The notes under the pieces are model-generated. The model saw only the letters and a list, made by a program, of their open reading frames with translations. It was not told where the DNA came from and did no database searches. DNA of 64,000 bases, from assembly GCF_023078275.1 (NCBI RefSeq), contig NC_062971.1:11036001-11100000 (forward strand), given 5' to 3'. Both the position numbers and the translations under genes were made by a program. Of this stretch, positions 1 through 12,600 are shown piece after piece; the stretch's first letter is position 1; the number at the start of each line of letters is the position of its first letter. The DNA is from Leguminivora glycinivorella (lineage: Eukaryota > Arthropoda > Insecta > Lepidoptera > Tortricidae).

Positions 1-119
1 ATAAAAAGTAATTATATTTCAAGGTTTCTTCTTCGAACAAATTTGAAAATAATAATTTAGTAAATATTATTCATAATATTCAAGATTTCTTTTTATTGTA
101 GCAGCTTTATTTTCTTGGT

Positions 120-254
120 TTCGAACGGTTTTTAAACAAACATGACAAACGTCACAAACGTGGTGTCAACTGTCAATGTTGTTAAACAATATCACCGAAA
201 TTTCAGCTTTGGATCGGATAATATTATTCTTAGGATTAATTAACTTGAAGAATA
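120..254 (+). promoter_or_regulatory. Probable NXF promoter/5' UTR
   Basis: The DNA just upstream of the NXF start codon holds clustered GACAAACGTCAC and GTGTCAACTGTCAA motifs (about 143-180). Similar TGTCAA/GACGT motifs lie upstream of TAF12, SCOC, mRpL19 and the 29-kb gene. No clear TATA box is seen. Promoter role is inferred from position. Confidence 0.4.
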
Positions 255-3200
255 ATGAGTACCAAGAGATTTCAGTTAGAAAACTACAAAAAGTATTTAC
301 TAAATAGGAATACTGCTTCTACAGTGGTCATATCATACATCGAAAATTGTATAGTTACCGAAGATGAAGCCGCTAAGCATTCTTTTCATAAAATTATGGT
401 AAATTTTGTAATTATTGTTAACTAATGGATTTTAAAAAAGATTTTTTACCACCATTAAAGACTGAACTCTCTTTCAGGTTCATAACTGGCCAGGGAGTCA
501 CATCGAGCTTTTTGATACGCTGATGGACTACTTTCAGTCGTCTTTCACTCCCGTGAACTGTACATCTCAAGGAGAAATAACCACATTTTATACAAGCAGC
601 CTGAACTTTGTCATGAAAGTTGTGAAACATGATTTCATGTTCCCATACCAGCGCAACATGTTCAACTTGGACTTGCTGTTCAACGACAGAAGTTCTGCGG
701 ACTGCTTCGACAACAGGGTGACGGTGGACGACGTGGTGGCTGGAGTGGTCAGCAACAGGATGAGTGACAAGCATGAACTGGACTTGTCTAATTTTGATAA
801 AGACCCAGGTTTGTTCTTAAATGCATATCATGTGCAATGAGCATCAGTGCCTCTTTATATTTGATATATGTTTGAATATATTTGTGAATGAAATGCCTTG
901 CATTCGCTGATGGTGTCTTCTTCAAACTTACATAGTCTGTCTCTCTCTTTGGTTATAATTTTGAGGGCTAGTAGTTCTATTCAATTTAATGCTTTGTTTT
1001 CAGAATTTATAGAAAAGAGAATACACTTCTATAAGTTGTCCATGTTATCACAGTACAAATTATTGATGATTCGCATGGGAAGAGACACAAAGTCCCTGAA
1101 TTTAAGCAATAACAATCTAAGGTAAGTTATGTAAATGTACTTGATTATAAATCAGTACAATATTTTCAAGGCTTTCACTGTACTAGGCATTTAGGTACAA
1201 TAGTTAGGGAAGATAAAAAGGTAAAAAAGTTATTATTAACTAAGTTTCCACCATTGCAATGAGTAAAGGTAAAAATCACGAATTTGACTTAATAATTATG
1301 TAAACATAATATTATGTGTACTAATTTGATGTTCATTTTCCAGTACAATACCAGTGGACCTATTGAACTTCTTCATCAAAGGAGATTTAACTGCCATCAA
1401 TTTAAGTCATAATGAGGTTAGTACTACTAAAATTATTATTTTATTTTGTAATTATTGTTGCTCAATAATCAAGTAAATGTACATTATAATAATAATAAAT
1501 CCGTTTATTGCAGACAACATATGGTCCAATTAAAATAACAGTACAATAATCTAATCATGTTGGAACCTGCCATTTCTGACCATATTTTCCATCACCTGTT
1601 TGTATTTTTTAGATATTATCTTGCTACATATCTATGTATAGCACTTTAATAAAAACGTGTAATATTACATTCTTACAGATACCTGCCTTATCAGAACTAC
1701 AAAGAATCAGTAGTAAAATAGAGAAACTTTGGATTGAGGGCAACCCACTTTGTGAGAACCTAGACCCCTCAACATATGTGAAAAACATTGTTATGCGGTT
1801 TCCAAGACTAACAGAACTGGTAAGTTATTAATATGCCAAAATGTGTACTATTAATTTTATTTTAAGGTCATGTCAAACAAGAATAACATGTACATTATAT
1901 TATTTATTTTCAGGATGGTATAACCCTAAACCAACACGGCGTAATGTTGCCATTCTTCAAAAACTTCCTAGAGACGCCCGACAAAAGAACCAAGATGGTT
2001 GTAGAGAAGTTTCTCACCTTGTACTTTGCTCACTATGATTCAAATCGAAAGAAACTTCCTAACTTCTATGATGGCAAAGTTTCCTTAACCATAAACACAT
2101 CATTCACTGGTATGTTATAAGAAAATACAAATGATAGATAAATAATTTAGTAGCTTTAATATCATGTTGCCAATCGATATATTAGCGTCAGAGCCTAAGG
2201 CATTAATATTTACATTTAACTTCTAAGTTTTTGTCTAAATGTTACTATATATGCACTCTCAAAGTGGAGTTAGCAACTTGATCATACTGTAACTGAAGAT
2301 TTCATATATACCATAGATCAAGCAAACGTATCTACTTAGCGTGTCAATTGAACTCAGTGAAATCCACTGAGTTGTCCGTCTTTACTCGCAGCTTGCAGCT
2401 TTCGGGCGTCAATTTTTGTAAGTTGAAGTCAACCAAAACATAAAAAATGCCTCGTTACGTGATATTCAATTGCAACAACACAAAAATTATGAACAATGAA
2501 GAGCCTGAGACATATTTAAAATTACAGGCAAAAATCAACTTCAGTACAAAATTTGACACGCTCGGCCCCTATACAAATATATGAATTTGTTTCTTCTATC
2601 TAAATTAAGTTCTGTGCTGTAACCGAAGATTTTTGCTGCGTGACATTAAGCCTGACATACAGGATACTGTGCTTCATTACATTGTAGTATGGCTGATCCG
2701 ATGATTAATATGTCCGTTCACCCACATTCGAAGAATTTGCCATAAGGAAGCTTCTAGAAACTCCAACAGTTTTTCAGTACACGTGGCTTATTTTTCGCGC
2801 ACTAGTTCGAAAAATAGTACATTTTGTTGTCAGGTCGAAACTTCGAAGACTACTTAAAAATTTCGTACGTACATGCGAGAGGGAATTCATAACTCGTGTC
2901 GAAAACATTCCCTTTCGGTCGTGTTTTAGTTTATCGCCACTCGTTTTTAATTTCCTCTTTCCCGCACTTGTATTGTAATGTACTATACTTATATTGACCG
3001 CGGGATATAGACCGTGACGTAAAAAGGTAACTTTTTGATTTTTGTCAAGCTCCCGATATTACGACGCAGTTGCATGCATCATGATCACGGAAAACCCGCC
3101 CGGCCCGGCCCGGCTCGGTCAATAAAAGTGTAATGACAATAATCGTGAATCATTCCAAACTCTCATGTATTTTATTGCAGAAGCAGAAAGAGCGGCGCTT

Positions 3201-5101
3201 CCACCAGCCTACACGAACTTCACCCGCAACGCGTTGGACCCGCAGAGACGTAAACAATTCCGCAGTAAGGTGTTCCGGAATAGTCACTCATGCGTCCACG
3301 CTCTATGCTCGCTGCCCAGGTCTGAACACGACCCTACTACCTTTTCCGTGGATGTGCTGAGACATGATGTGAGTATGATTGATTTACTTAGAGAATTTGT
3401 ACAGGTACCAAGCTGTAACGTAATATCCATACTAATATTATAAATGGGAAAGTGTGTGTGTCTGTTTGTTTGTCCGTCTTTCACAGAAAAACGGAGCGAC
3501 GAATTGACGTGATTTTTCATGTGGAGATAGATGAAGGGATGGAGTATCATAGGCTACTTTTTGTCTCTTTCTAACTCCCCATTTCCCTCAAATGGGGGGT
3601 GGAATTTTGTATGAGGCATTCCCCAATTTTCGAATTTGACGCGAGCGAAGCCGCGGGCAAAATCTAGTAATAAATAAATAAAATTCTGCGATGTTGTAGG
3701 TGCCATACTTTCTCACCTGTCGGTAGTCTTTACTTCCGGTTCCGAGTGTAGGTTGTTAATTTTAATTTACTTTTTATTTTCTGTAATGTCTATTACAAGC
3801 AGTAGTCTGTTTTTATTGTTTCCATCGTGTATAAGAGCCCTATTACATTAGCGATTTGCTAGTTGAGTGAGCGTGCAACGTGCAACAGCGCGCCATCGCC
3901 TCGCTTTCTACTTGCTCGCATATTCCTAGTGTGACAGGGCCTTTACGATCCTTATCTAATGGAAACATCTTGCTTACTTATGATCGGCAATCCAAAAAAA
4001 ACGTTGTGACATTCCGAAAGTGTTTGTTTCAAGTGACGTGGAATCTTGATGAAATTTCGTTATTCTTTCAGAAAAAATGTATGATCCTGGTGGTAGATGG
4101 TACATACCGTGAGAAGTCATTCAACCCAGAACAGCCGGACCGCTACTTCCGGTTCCGGCGTACGTTCGTGTTCAACATCTACAATATGACCCCCAACTCC
4201 GTGTACCACATCAACAACGAGATATTCTCTATTTCTTTCGCCACTAAGGAACACATTGACAATAGCTTTCAGGTAAATTTGACGATTGTGCTGGATATTT
4301 TGACTTTTACATTATTTATTTACATAACTCCAGCCGATTTTATCAGCCTGTTAAGAAATCTCGAGAATTATACCGAATTCACATGCATGTATTTATTTTA
4401 TACTGTATTATATAACTAAAAATTAATCCATAATTCCTCTGCAGATTCCAATAAGGAATATGAACTCCTTGGTTCTTATAAATCCGGAGTCAGAAGAAAG
4501 AGAAGCGATTAGCAGAGCATTCACACACATTACGCAGTTGAAAAAGACTGAAGTGGAATTGTACGTATTTCGAATTTATTTCTAACTCTCGCGTCTGATT
4601 AAAAACTTCACAATAAACTCGTTACTTGATAATGAACCACTGCCACAGTGACCGACGAATGGATAATATTTTGGTTCACGCTACTCGTCACAAGATGGCG
4701 TTAGTAGTGTTACCACTTTAAAGCTTGCTTTTTAAAATGTAATATTAAATGAACAAAAGGAGGGTCATTGAATAATGCTCAATATTTTTAAAATATATGA
4801 ATTTCTATTTATTATTAAAAAATCGTGATTTATTCTCCAATGCTAAACTGCACCTTAGCAATAAGTTTGGTACCTAATATTTGTCCTTAATTACTTATTT
4901 GTCCCTTGTTAAGTATAGATTTATTAAGTAAATAATTATTTCATTTTCAGGCGTCTGAAAATCCATAGCTGGGATCTAAGAAGTGCAGTCAAGGAATTTT
5001 GGGACGAATTAAAGAAGAATAAAATATCAGCCGACAAATTTATTGAAGATGATTACGACGATTTCTCCGATACATCCTCATTGATAGATGAAGTCGACTA
5101 A
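255..5101 (+). CDS. NXF-family nuclear RNA export factor (NXF1/NXF2-like), 10 exons
   Basis: Exons (all GT/AG): 255-398, 478-808, 1004-1121, 1344-1416, 1679-1819, 1914-2109, 3181-3368, 4072-4272, 4445-4560, 4951-5101. They join in frame to 552 residues. The start is the first ATG of an open exon. Seen: an N-terminal region with a possible RRM-like fold (about residues 46-125), leucine-rich repeats (about 185-285, with SLNLSNNNL and AINLSHNE, and LWIEGNPLC near the end), an NTF2-like domain (about 295-465) and a short C-terminal UBA/TAP-C-like segment (about 485-535), then an acidic tail. This LRR-NTF2L-UBA order is that of NXF proteins, which with the partner Nxt1/p15 carry RNA through the nuclear pore; insect NXF2 paralogues instead act in piRNA-guided silencing. 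The protein is shorter than fly Nxf1 as I recall it, and the TAP-C segment is divergent, so a specialised paralogue is possible. Family assignment is firm, paralogue is not. Confidence 0.88.
3432..3672. repeat. Lepidopteran dispersed repeat, Helitron-like end
   Basis: Lies in intron 7 of the NXF gene. It begins with ACTAATATTATAAATG, has a TGTTTGTTTGTCCGTC tract, and ends GCGAGCGAAGCCGCGGGC...ATCTAG. The GC-rich hairpin followed by CTAG resembles a Helitron 3' end. A second copy lies at 32,322-32,492. Family recognised from general knowledge of lepidopteran genomes. Confidence 0.6.
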
Positions 5102-5106
5102 ATAAA
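5101..5106 (+). terminator. Poly(A) signal of the NXF gene
   Basis: A canonical AATAAA overlaps the last base of the TAA stop codon, giving a very short 3' UTR. Confidence 0.6.
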
Positions 5107-5634
5107 GATTTATGTAATTTATATTTTTGTTTTTTATTTACAAACGATTTGTTCGTTATTCGTAATGAATTAAAATTATAATTTGCAAAGCGGTTTCAGT
5201 CCCTAGAAAGCAGCAAATTAAAAATATATAGGAGTGGGAGTGAATGTATATTTACTATTGATAAGGTCCCATGGAAAATAGGATTTTGTGGTAGACAGGG
5301 TGCAAATCGCAGTCATGTTCACGCGGGAAGAAAAAAACGCTTATGATTATAAGCGTTTGTAAACTCGATTTGTAAAAGTTGTACTCGAATACCGCGAATG
5401 AAAACGTCATCAAATGTCAAAGTGACATTTGTCAATTTTGGTGTAAAGCATCGACTTATAATTCTGTGGTGTAAAGACGCTTGTCTCGTCTGCTTGATTA
5501 TGCTTTGCTTTACACAATAGTTAAACAATTGAGGTATTTTATATTGTAATTCCTTAGTTGACATGTAATGTTCATTGTTAAATACCTACCTGTTTTGTTG
5601 TTCGAAACAAAACTTTAATTCTTCTTGTTGAATA
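5107..5634 (+). promoter_or_regulatory. NXF-TAF12 intergenic region and TAF12 promoter
   Basis: Holds an AAACGCTTAT-type hairpin at 5337-5359 and a cluster of motifs at 5401-5441 (AACGTCAT, ATGTCAAAGTGACATTTGTCAA) that resembles motifs upstream of other genes here. Two overlapping palindromic TGTCA/TGACA pairs stand out. No other gene is seen. Confidence 0.4.
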
Positions 5635-7633
5635 ATGTCAAACAACATGAACCCAGGAGGTAATATGCCCTCAATTGGGTCTATGAACCCTTCAAGTGCG
5701 ATCCAATACGCGAATAACCCACTTCAGAGTCCTCAGCTGCAGTCCAGCTCCATCCAAAGCTCGCCATCGCAACACAGTCCTATGAGCAGCCAGTCGTCAA
5801 TTGGCGCCAAAGTCAACACAAGTGGTGATCAAACTACCCAGGTGAGAAAGTGTCTTATGACAATAATCTACACTAAATTAAGCAGTTTCAACACTTTTAC
5901 TCTGTACAAGGCTATGTTGTAGTATAGACTGTCTTACACATAATAATTAGAGGGAATATGCTTATTAGACGCTAAGCAAGCATGTTGGTCATTATGCCAT
6001 GTATAATAAATTTGCTTTCAGTATGTATAGTGCTACTTTAACACACTAAGATGAGACATGGTTCTTTATGTGCCTATGTCAATTCTTCAAAAGGTCATAT
6101 GTCTTTAAATATGTCATACAATACACCTGCAAAGCATTTAATGCTAATTGCCAAGTGACGAAATTCATATACTGCTCCTGTGAAGAGGAAATTTGTAACT
6201 CATGTTGATGTAAAACACTCTTGAAGGTAATGTTCTAATCTATTGCCACTTGTTTTGGACTTCTTCTTTTCTCCATCATAATCATACATCGGGGTTTTGG
6301 GAGCTGGAATAAATTCGTGTATTTGTAACTCTGTTTAATAGTAATTTGAATTACTGAAATATATATTTAACTATGTAACTGGCTCCAAATGTACCTAGAA
6401 ATGTTAAAGTAATGTTTATCTTTTATCATTTTCACCATTTTTGGGCTAGTGTAAATCATTCCCGCTTCCAAAACCCCGATGTATGATCATAAGTAGTAAT
6501 AGCAAACCACTGCATTACAGCTTCTCAGCAGACCACGGCTGCAGGAGTTGGTGAGAGAAGTGGACCCCACCGTGCAACTCGACGAGGAAGTGGAGGAGAT
6601 GTTGCTGCAGCTGGCGGATGACTTCATTGACACGTCCCTAAATGCTGCGTGTGCCCTCGCTAAACACAGACATGCCCCAACAGTGGAATTGAGGGATGTG
6701 CAGTTGCATTTAGGTGAGAGCATCTTACTTCAAATTGTAGGTCAGAATGTTGTACTCTATATTTAGGCTTTCAATTTAGAGTTGGGGGGATTTAGTCAAA
6801 GTAATGTCCCTCCACAAGTCAGGGGTGAGGTATGTGCAGGTCTTGGCAATAGCAGCAGATTGGCGATGTTGCCAAGAGTGCCCCTCTATAATATTGTATA
6901 TCTGTTTACCAGCTTCTGTCTTAACCTGCCATAAGTAATACATGAGTGTGTCATTTTATATGAACTTGAGTTATTCAAGATTTGTATTAATTATGAACTT
7001 GCACAGCAGGATATTTAAATAGGTAAGTATGTGAAATGCTGATGCCATTGTATTATGATGATATTTAAGGTTTTTTTTTGAAAAAAACCCGTGTATCGAA
7101 TTTCACCAGATCTAGACGTGTATGGGTTCATTCTTTTCAGAATCATGAGCTGATTCAATTCCGATGATAAAAAAATGTGTCCCAAATTTTCCATACAAAA
7201 TTCGAGTTTCAAATACGTCACGCTCGTAGAGGAAGCTTGTTCATACCTACTAAAATCGTGACGTAAAGGAAAAAAAAATGAGGACATTTTTTTATCGTCG
7301 GAATCGAATCAGATCATGATTGGTGAACTTAGATATTCGGGATTTTTTTTAAATACACCCATTTATGATTTCCTAAAATTAACGTATTTTACTGGCCTCT
7401 ATTTAGATTTTATCGTGGTTCTTATCTTTTTAGTCAAATTACAAAGTTTAAAAACTGTTAATTCAAGCAAAAGTCCTAATGCAATGATGTTATTTAACAT
7501 TCCAGAGAGACAATGGAACATGTGGATTCCAGGGTTTGGCAACGACGAGCTCCGGCCGTACAAGCGAGCAGCCGTCACCGAGGCGCACAAACAGCGCATG
7601 GCTCTCATACGGAAAACTATCAAGAAGTATTAG
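5635..7633 (+). CDS. TAF12: Transcription initiation factor TFIID subunit 12 (TAF12)
   Basis: Exons 5635-5841, 6521-6713 and 7506-7633 join in frame to 175 residues. Residues 1-69 are a low-complexity tail rich in Ser, Gln, Asn and Met. From residue 70 (LLSRPRLQELVREVDP) comes the histone-fold domain, through LADDFIDTSLNAACALAKHR and VELRDVQLHLERQWNMWIPG, followed by a basic C-terminus ending TIKKY. This matches TAF12, which pairs with TAF4 in TFIID (and with ADA1 in SAGA-type complexes) through its H2B-like fold. The length is near that of other animal TAF12 proteins. All splice sites are GT/AG with consistent phase. Two palindromic repeats sit in its introns (6283-6490 and 7141-7320) without harming the exons. 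Confidence 0.97.
6283..6490. repeat. Small MITE in TAF12 intron 1
   Basis: Terminal inverted repeats ATCATACATCGGGGTTTTGG (left) and its near-complement ending CCGATGTATGATC (right) flank about 165 bp of AT-rich DNA. No coding capacity. Confidence 0.6.
7141..7320. repeat. Foldback repeat in TAF12 intron 2
   Basis: Arms at about 7141-7183 and 7277-7320 are inverted copies sharing CTGATTCAATTCCGATGATA (right arm with a few substitutions). Likely a non-autonomous palindromic element. Confidence 0.55.
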
Positions 7634-7828
7634 GGAATTTGACTCTTTCTTACTGGAAAATTGATTGGTTAAAAACAAAAGACGGATGGGATTACTTTAT
7701 AGTCCCTTACGTTAAATCTAGGTAATTTGAAAATGAGACTAATTAAAAGAAAATAATTTAGAATAAGTATGATGAGCTGGTGTCAATAACGGTCTGGAAA
7801 GTGTAATACTGTCAATGTGAAAGATATT

Positions 7829-7834
7829 AAATAA
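7829..7834 (+). terminator. Poly(A) signal of TAF12
   Basis: AATAAA about 196 bp after the TAF12 stop codon; the first canonical signal downstream on this strand. Confidence 0.5.
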
Positions 7835-7974
7835 AAGATTTTTTAAGAAGATTGTTTCTGACTAGTCGTAATACTGCTGATGTAAAACCATTGATAAACT
7901 GATAACTAACTCATGTAGCATCACACAGTCGATGGCGGATTTTGCTTTACTTACTCTTTAAAAATTACAATCAA

Positions 7975-8085
7975 TGGAGAGATGACATCTACCAACTAGC
8001 TGGCGATAACTGGATGTGGATGGCAATGGACCGACAAGAGTGGGGGAATAGAGAGGAGGCCTACGTCCGAACACGGGCGCTTTAA
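7975..8085 (+). pseudogene. LINE ORF2 C-terminal remnant
   Basis: An open frame without start, reading WRDDIYQLAGDNW...DRQEWGNREEAYV and stopping at 8083-8085. The WxDDI...DRQxWxxxxEAYV pattern is the extreme C-terminus of RTE/Jockey-type reverse-transcriptase ORFs common in moths. Only the last 36 codons remain. Confidence 0.55.
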
Positions 8086-8214
8086 CCCTTAAATGCATGA
8101 CATTGACAAAGATTTATTCAAATTAAAATTTGACATGCTGTCAATAGAGTCAAAAATAGGTGATGCATATACATCACTATGCATTTAAGGGTTAAAGGCT
8201 GCTATAGATAGATA

Positions 8215-8364
8215 AACTCTTTAACAAATTAAAATTTTGAAAAAACCCCTGACACAAAAAAATTAAATCTAAATCGGTTCATCCGTTCGGGAGCTACGAT
8301 GCCACAGACAGACATACACGTCAAACTTATAACACCCCGTCGTTTTTGCGTCGGGGGTTAAAAA
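8215..8364. repeat. Lepidopteran dispersed repeat
   Basis: Contains CGGTTCATCCGTTCGGGAGC and ends in TTTTTGCGTCGGGGGTTAAA, a combination I know as a frequent dispersed repeat in moth genomes. No ORF. Confidence 0.45.
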
Positions 8365-9671
8365 TGAGGAATGAAAGGGTTAATAACTTTCATAGTTTAA
8401 AAAAGTCTCATTATTTAACACATTGTTTATTAAAACATTTATTAGGTACTTAAAGATACATGTGATGAAACATTTAATATAATATAATAACTTGATAATT
8501 GTGTAGATGGTCATAATACTCATAATATTAAAACACTAAAATAAATTATACTACAGAATTAAATTACATTGACATCACAATAAATAGTCACAGGGTAAAA
8601 AACATTATAATACCGCAATAATATTTTGTTTATTCATCCAGTTCAGAATGAATAGGCTATCCATAAATCAAATTTACCATTGAATACCAATGTATCCAGA
8701 ATTCCAGATAATAATAACTAAAACATTATCACAATGCAGGTGGTAAAAACACTATCAAATTATAGTTCTATAAAATCGCTTAGCTGGAGACTGGCCACGT
8801 CAAATAAGTGCAAACACGATATTTTGATTCATGACTATATTTAGATACCACATGCAATTTTGCAGATTTGTAGAGGGTTTGGCAGCATTAAAATTATCTA
8901 TTGGTATAAGTAGCATCACATCACAAACGAATACTGAACGTAACTAAGTTTTTAAGTACTGGGTTATGCTTTACATACTAATTAATTAAATTGCCTAGGA
9001 ATATACTAATTTACTAATTCCATTCACTTTGTCGCGCTGGCGATTTTTCGGCGATCCCGCACTGAAAACGCCAGTTTAATAAAGCATTTATTCGGATCAA
9101 AATTGAGAAATCTATGTAGGTAAATAATACTTAATGTCTTGATTTACATCAGTGGTATAAGTTGTGAAACTTGTGGTCATATTTTGGAATGTCAAATTAC
9201 ACATAAAATGTTTTTTTTTTATAATTTGTACACGCGAAGGTTGCGCATACAGCTTCATAAAGATCATTATCTACAAACATCTGAGATAAAACCTAATTTT
9301 ACTCTAAAGTGATTCATTGTCACAAAATAGGTCATGGCTTGGCCAAGTGATAACACCTAAAACTGAAAGTATCTATTAATACCCATCCATACAAAGGAGA
9401 AACCCTAGGGGGAATTATATTTACCGACACGCAGCTGTCTTAGAGATTTTAGGGCTTCCCTTGTTAGCATAATACATCTTTTCCTACAGTATGTATGGAA
9501 ATTAAAAATCAAATAAGGCGGTACATCGCGCCTATAAAAAAAATAATTTTTTTTCGTATAAACGGTATTTTACCTTAACATGCTACATCCGCAATCTCAT
9601 GTGGCGGCAAGTATATTTCATGGCGAGCTCATCGATTTCGCTCGAAGCATTTCTACTAAACGGTGCAACAC
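8365..9671. other. 3' flank of the minus-strand gene; no gene seen
   Basis: AT-rich DNA between TAF12 and the convergent minus-strand gene. It probably includes that gene's 3' UTR; a reverse-complement AATAAA occurs at 9087-9092 and another near 8427. No coding signal was found. Confidence 0.4.
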
Positions 9672-12600
9672 CTAAGCACTGCAGGCTTCGTCCTTGCCCA
9701 CGAGGTACAGATGGTCCGAGGAATCCACCTTCTTCCAGCGCAGAGCTTTGGACTTGATGGTCACTGGTACCTGAAAAAAGATGGTACATCTTAAATACAT
9801 ACTTGATTACTTATATTTATAGAAACTTTTCACCCTATGGGGTTTGACGTCAGTTTTTTACGAGAGTTTGAGAGAGGGAAATGTGTTATTTTCTTTCATT
9901 TTCGTAGTCAAGGTTGATAATGTTGCTTCAGTAATAATTTAGCTTATTATAGTTATTGCGCTGTCGATATAACGATAAAAACGAAAGTGAAATCGTAGGT
10001 ACCTACTTGCCTACGTTTTCCTTTTATAGCTGATTTGTGAAATCAGAGAGATATTTTCAAATAGGTACAGTAGCTACTGAAAACATGTCGCCGGTGGTAG
10101 TATAAAAAAAATGTCTCGGTGACTACAGAAAACACACGAACGAGTAGGTAAAACATACAATAAAAATATTTTCCCTGATTCAGTTGTACTTATTCCTGCG
10201 GGCACGACTCGCGGCATTAATCTTTTCAAAACAGAAGTTGGCTAGTAACTGTCGACAAACTAAGCCATAGATTTATTTAGTCACAAAAATCCAACCGAGT
10301 TCAATGTAACTAGCTAGATCGTTGAACCATCTACATTTCCAATCAGGCCGGCCGGACGTCATGTCATGAGAGTCATGCGAGTGGCATCGCGCCAATCGTG
10401 CGACTTGGACCAGACACACCTCTTTGCAGTCACCTAGCTGATCTCAATCACGTCACGTTACAACAATATTATTCGGCAGGTGATATAACGAATAACATAA
10501 CATTGGCATTAAAGCAGGTATCTCTACTTTGCTATTGATTTATTTGGTTTCATACGTTCGATGAACACCAAGCCCTATGAAAAAGTATCAAGAAAAACGT
10601 AATTCGCAATGTTATTAACTTATCACTTAGGTAGTTAGATCAATATGATATGGAGACCAATCATTGTTCTATTTAGATATTATAATAAACAAAGCGATTC
10701 CTTTTGCGCAAATAATGCGAGTACATGCGTAATCTAATCGCTATGAGTTTAATGTGACGAATCACATTGTCGAAAAGGGTAAGTACCTATTTGATTGATA
10801 ACATAGAAGAAGTGTTATCAATCACACACACAGGTAGAATCATGATTGAAAAGTTGCCTTTTTTCAGTACGTGTATTTTCCTTCTTACGTTCAGTTTAGA
10901 CGCAGGATACCTACACTTTGATTTGGTTATTATTTTACCCACTAATGAGAGAAATGGACGGAGAAAACTTAATAGCCTTGACGCACGGAAATAGTTAAAA
11001 AAGTATTGAATTATACCCCATTAGCTATGTAAAGAAATATCTAGTTACCTTACATTCCTACACTCCGTTTTAGGAACATTGCCAAGCAGTATTAAAGTAC
11101 TTCAAAGCAATTTACATAGCTAGGTACCTAATCGTGATATGTACCTACCTATATTAAGGAATTTCTAGTCGCTGTAATGTTATTTTAAACCAAGGTCATT
11201 AGGCCATTATTACAAGAGAGGTAAAGAACTGCATATGTTAACTATTCTTGGGTGCACATGCATAGCTTCCATAAGCCATAATCAAATTATGATGGCGAGA
11301 CCACGACCACTGAATTGAGCATGGTTTTAGGAACTATAGTAAACTTGTGTCACATTAAAATAAACGCAAACTTGTGCACACCTACAAGTTATAAATTGCG
11401 ATGTCTACAGACTACCAGGTCACTTTATTATATGCGGATGGAAATTACGAATATGTCAAATAAGCCATGTAAAACCCCTTATTATCAAAGCATACATCGT
11501 AATCTAATCGTAGCGTATAGGTACCTAATATAACGAATTCATGATGCTTTTAATATTTGTCATATTATTTATTTATTTATTACCTATCTAAAACTAAGCC
11601 GGTGACGAGGTAAATAGGTTTTGTTAGAAAATTACTAGGTTTGCGTCTCCAGCATGGTTGTCATCGCATACGTGATAACAGCCATGACTAACTGCGGCCT
11701 TAGCGAGCTAAGCAAGGCCACATTAAAACAATAGCGTATGGAATTGCTATTTTGCTATAATATTATACCACCATAAAGTTATCGGAGCAAAGCATCTGAT
11801 ATATTAATAATAATGGTTTACGAGACAAAGATAATAGGTAATAAGTACCTAATCTAATAATTGGTATACTTGAATAGGTGTAAATTATAATGATGTTTAA
11901 AAATTGCTTATTAATAAAGGAACTTTGAATGTATTACGGAGGGTTATGGTCTGCATTAAGTAATAATATTTGAACTCCCGTGATATGAATATTTATATTA
12001 GACTGATGATATTGAACTGCTGAGTAGGATTAAACATTCACTCAATAGCGTCCAGTCATAGTTTTAGTTTAAAACCACTTGTTAAGGAAGAGATAATATT
12101 GATGAACTGCTTGATTAATGCATGATATAATTCCTAGTTAGACTAAGACGTGTAAGGAATGTTTTGTTTGTACACCTGTAAAGGTAGAGTTTTGGTGATT
12201 ACATGAAAATTGTTACAATAGTATTACTGGCAATGTAAGTCCGGTTTCACATTATCCAATCCGATATCGGATGTCGGAAGGATTTCTAAGGAAAGAATCC
12301 AAAATGGCGCCTGTAATGTATGGGATATCGGTCCTACATCCGATATCGGATCGGATAATGTGAAAACGCACTAACCCATTTCTCACAAACAATAAAGATT
12401 ATGATTAAGTTGATATAAAATGCATTACCAACCAACCTACTAAAACGGGTATTCACGGTTATCTCTTATCGCTCCCCGCGCCCTAATATAGAGCGATATA
12501 ATACCTACATTACCTACAGTATATTACACGTGTGCAGTGTGTACTAAACAATATCAATGGATACTTCAGGAAAGGCGTCACGTTAAACATTTTTTAGGGT

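Noticed and set aside
3880..4071. Upstream extension of NXF exon 8
   Set aside because: The open frame is intronic; the acceptor TTCTTTCAG at 4071 and phase from exon 7 define the exon.
9583..9789. 68-residue minus-strand ORF at the last exon
   Set aside because: It is in a different frame from exon 4; phase from exon 3 and the acceptor at 9771 set the correct frame, ending at 9672.
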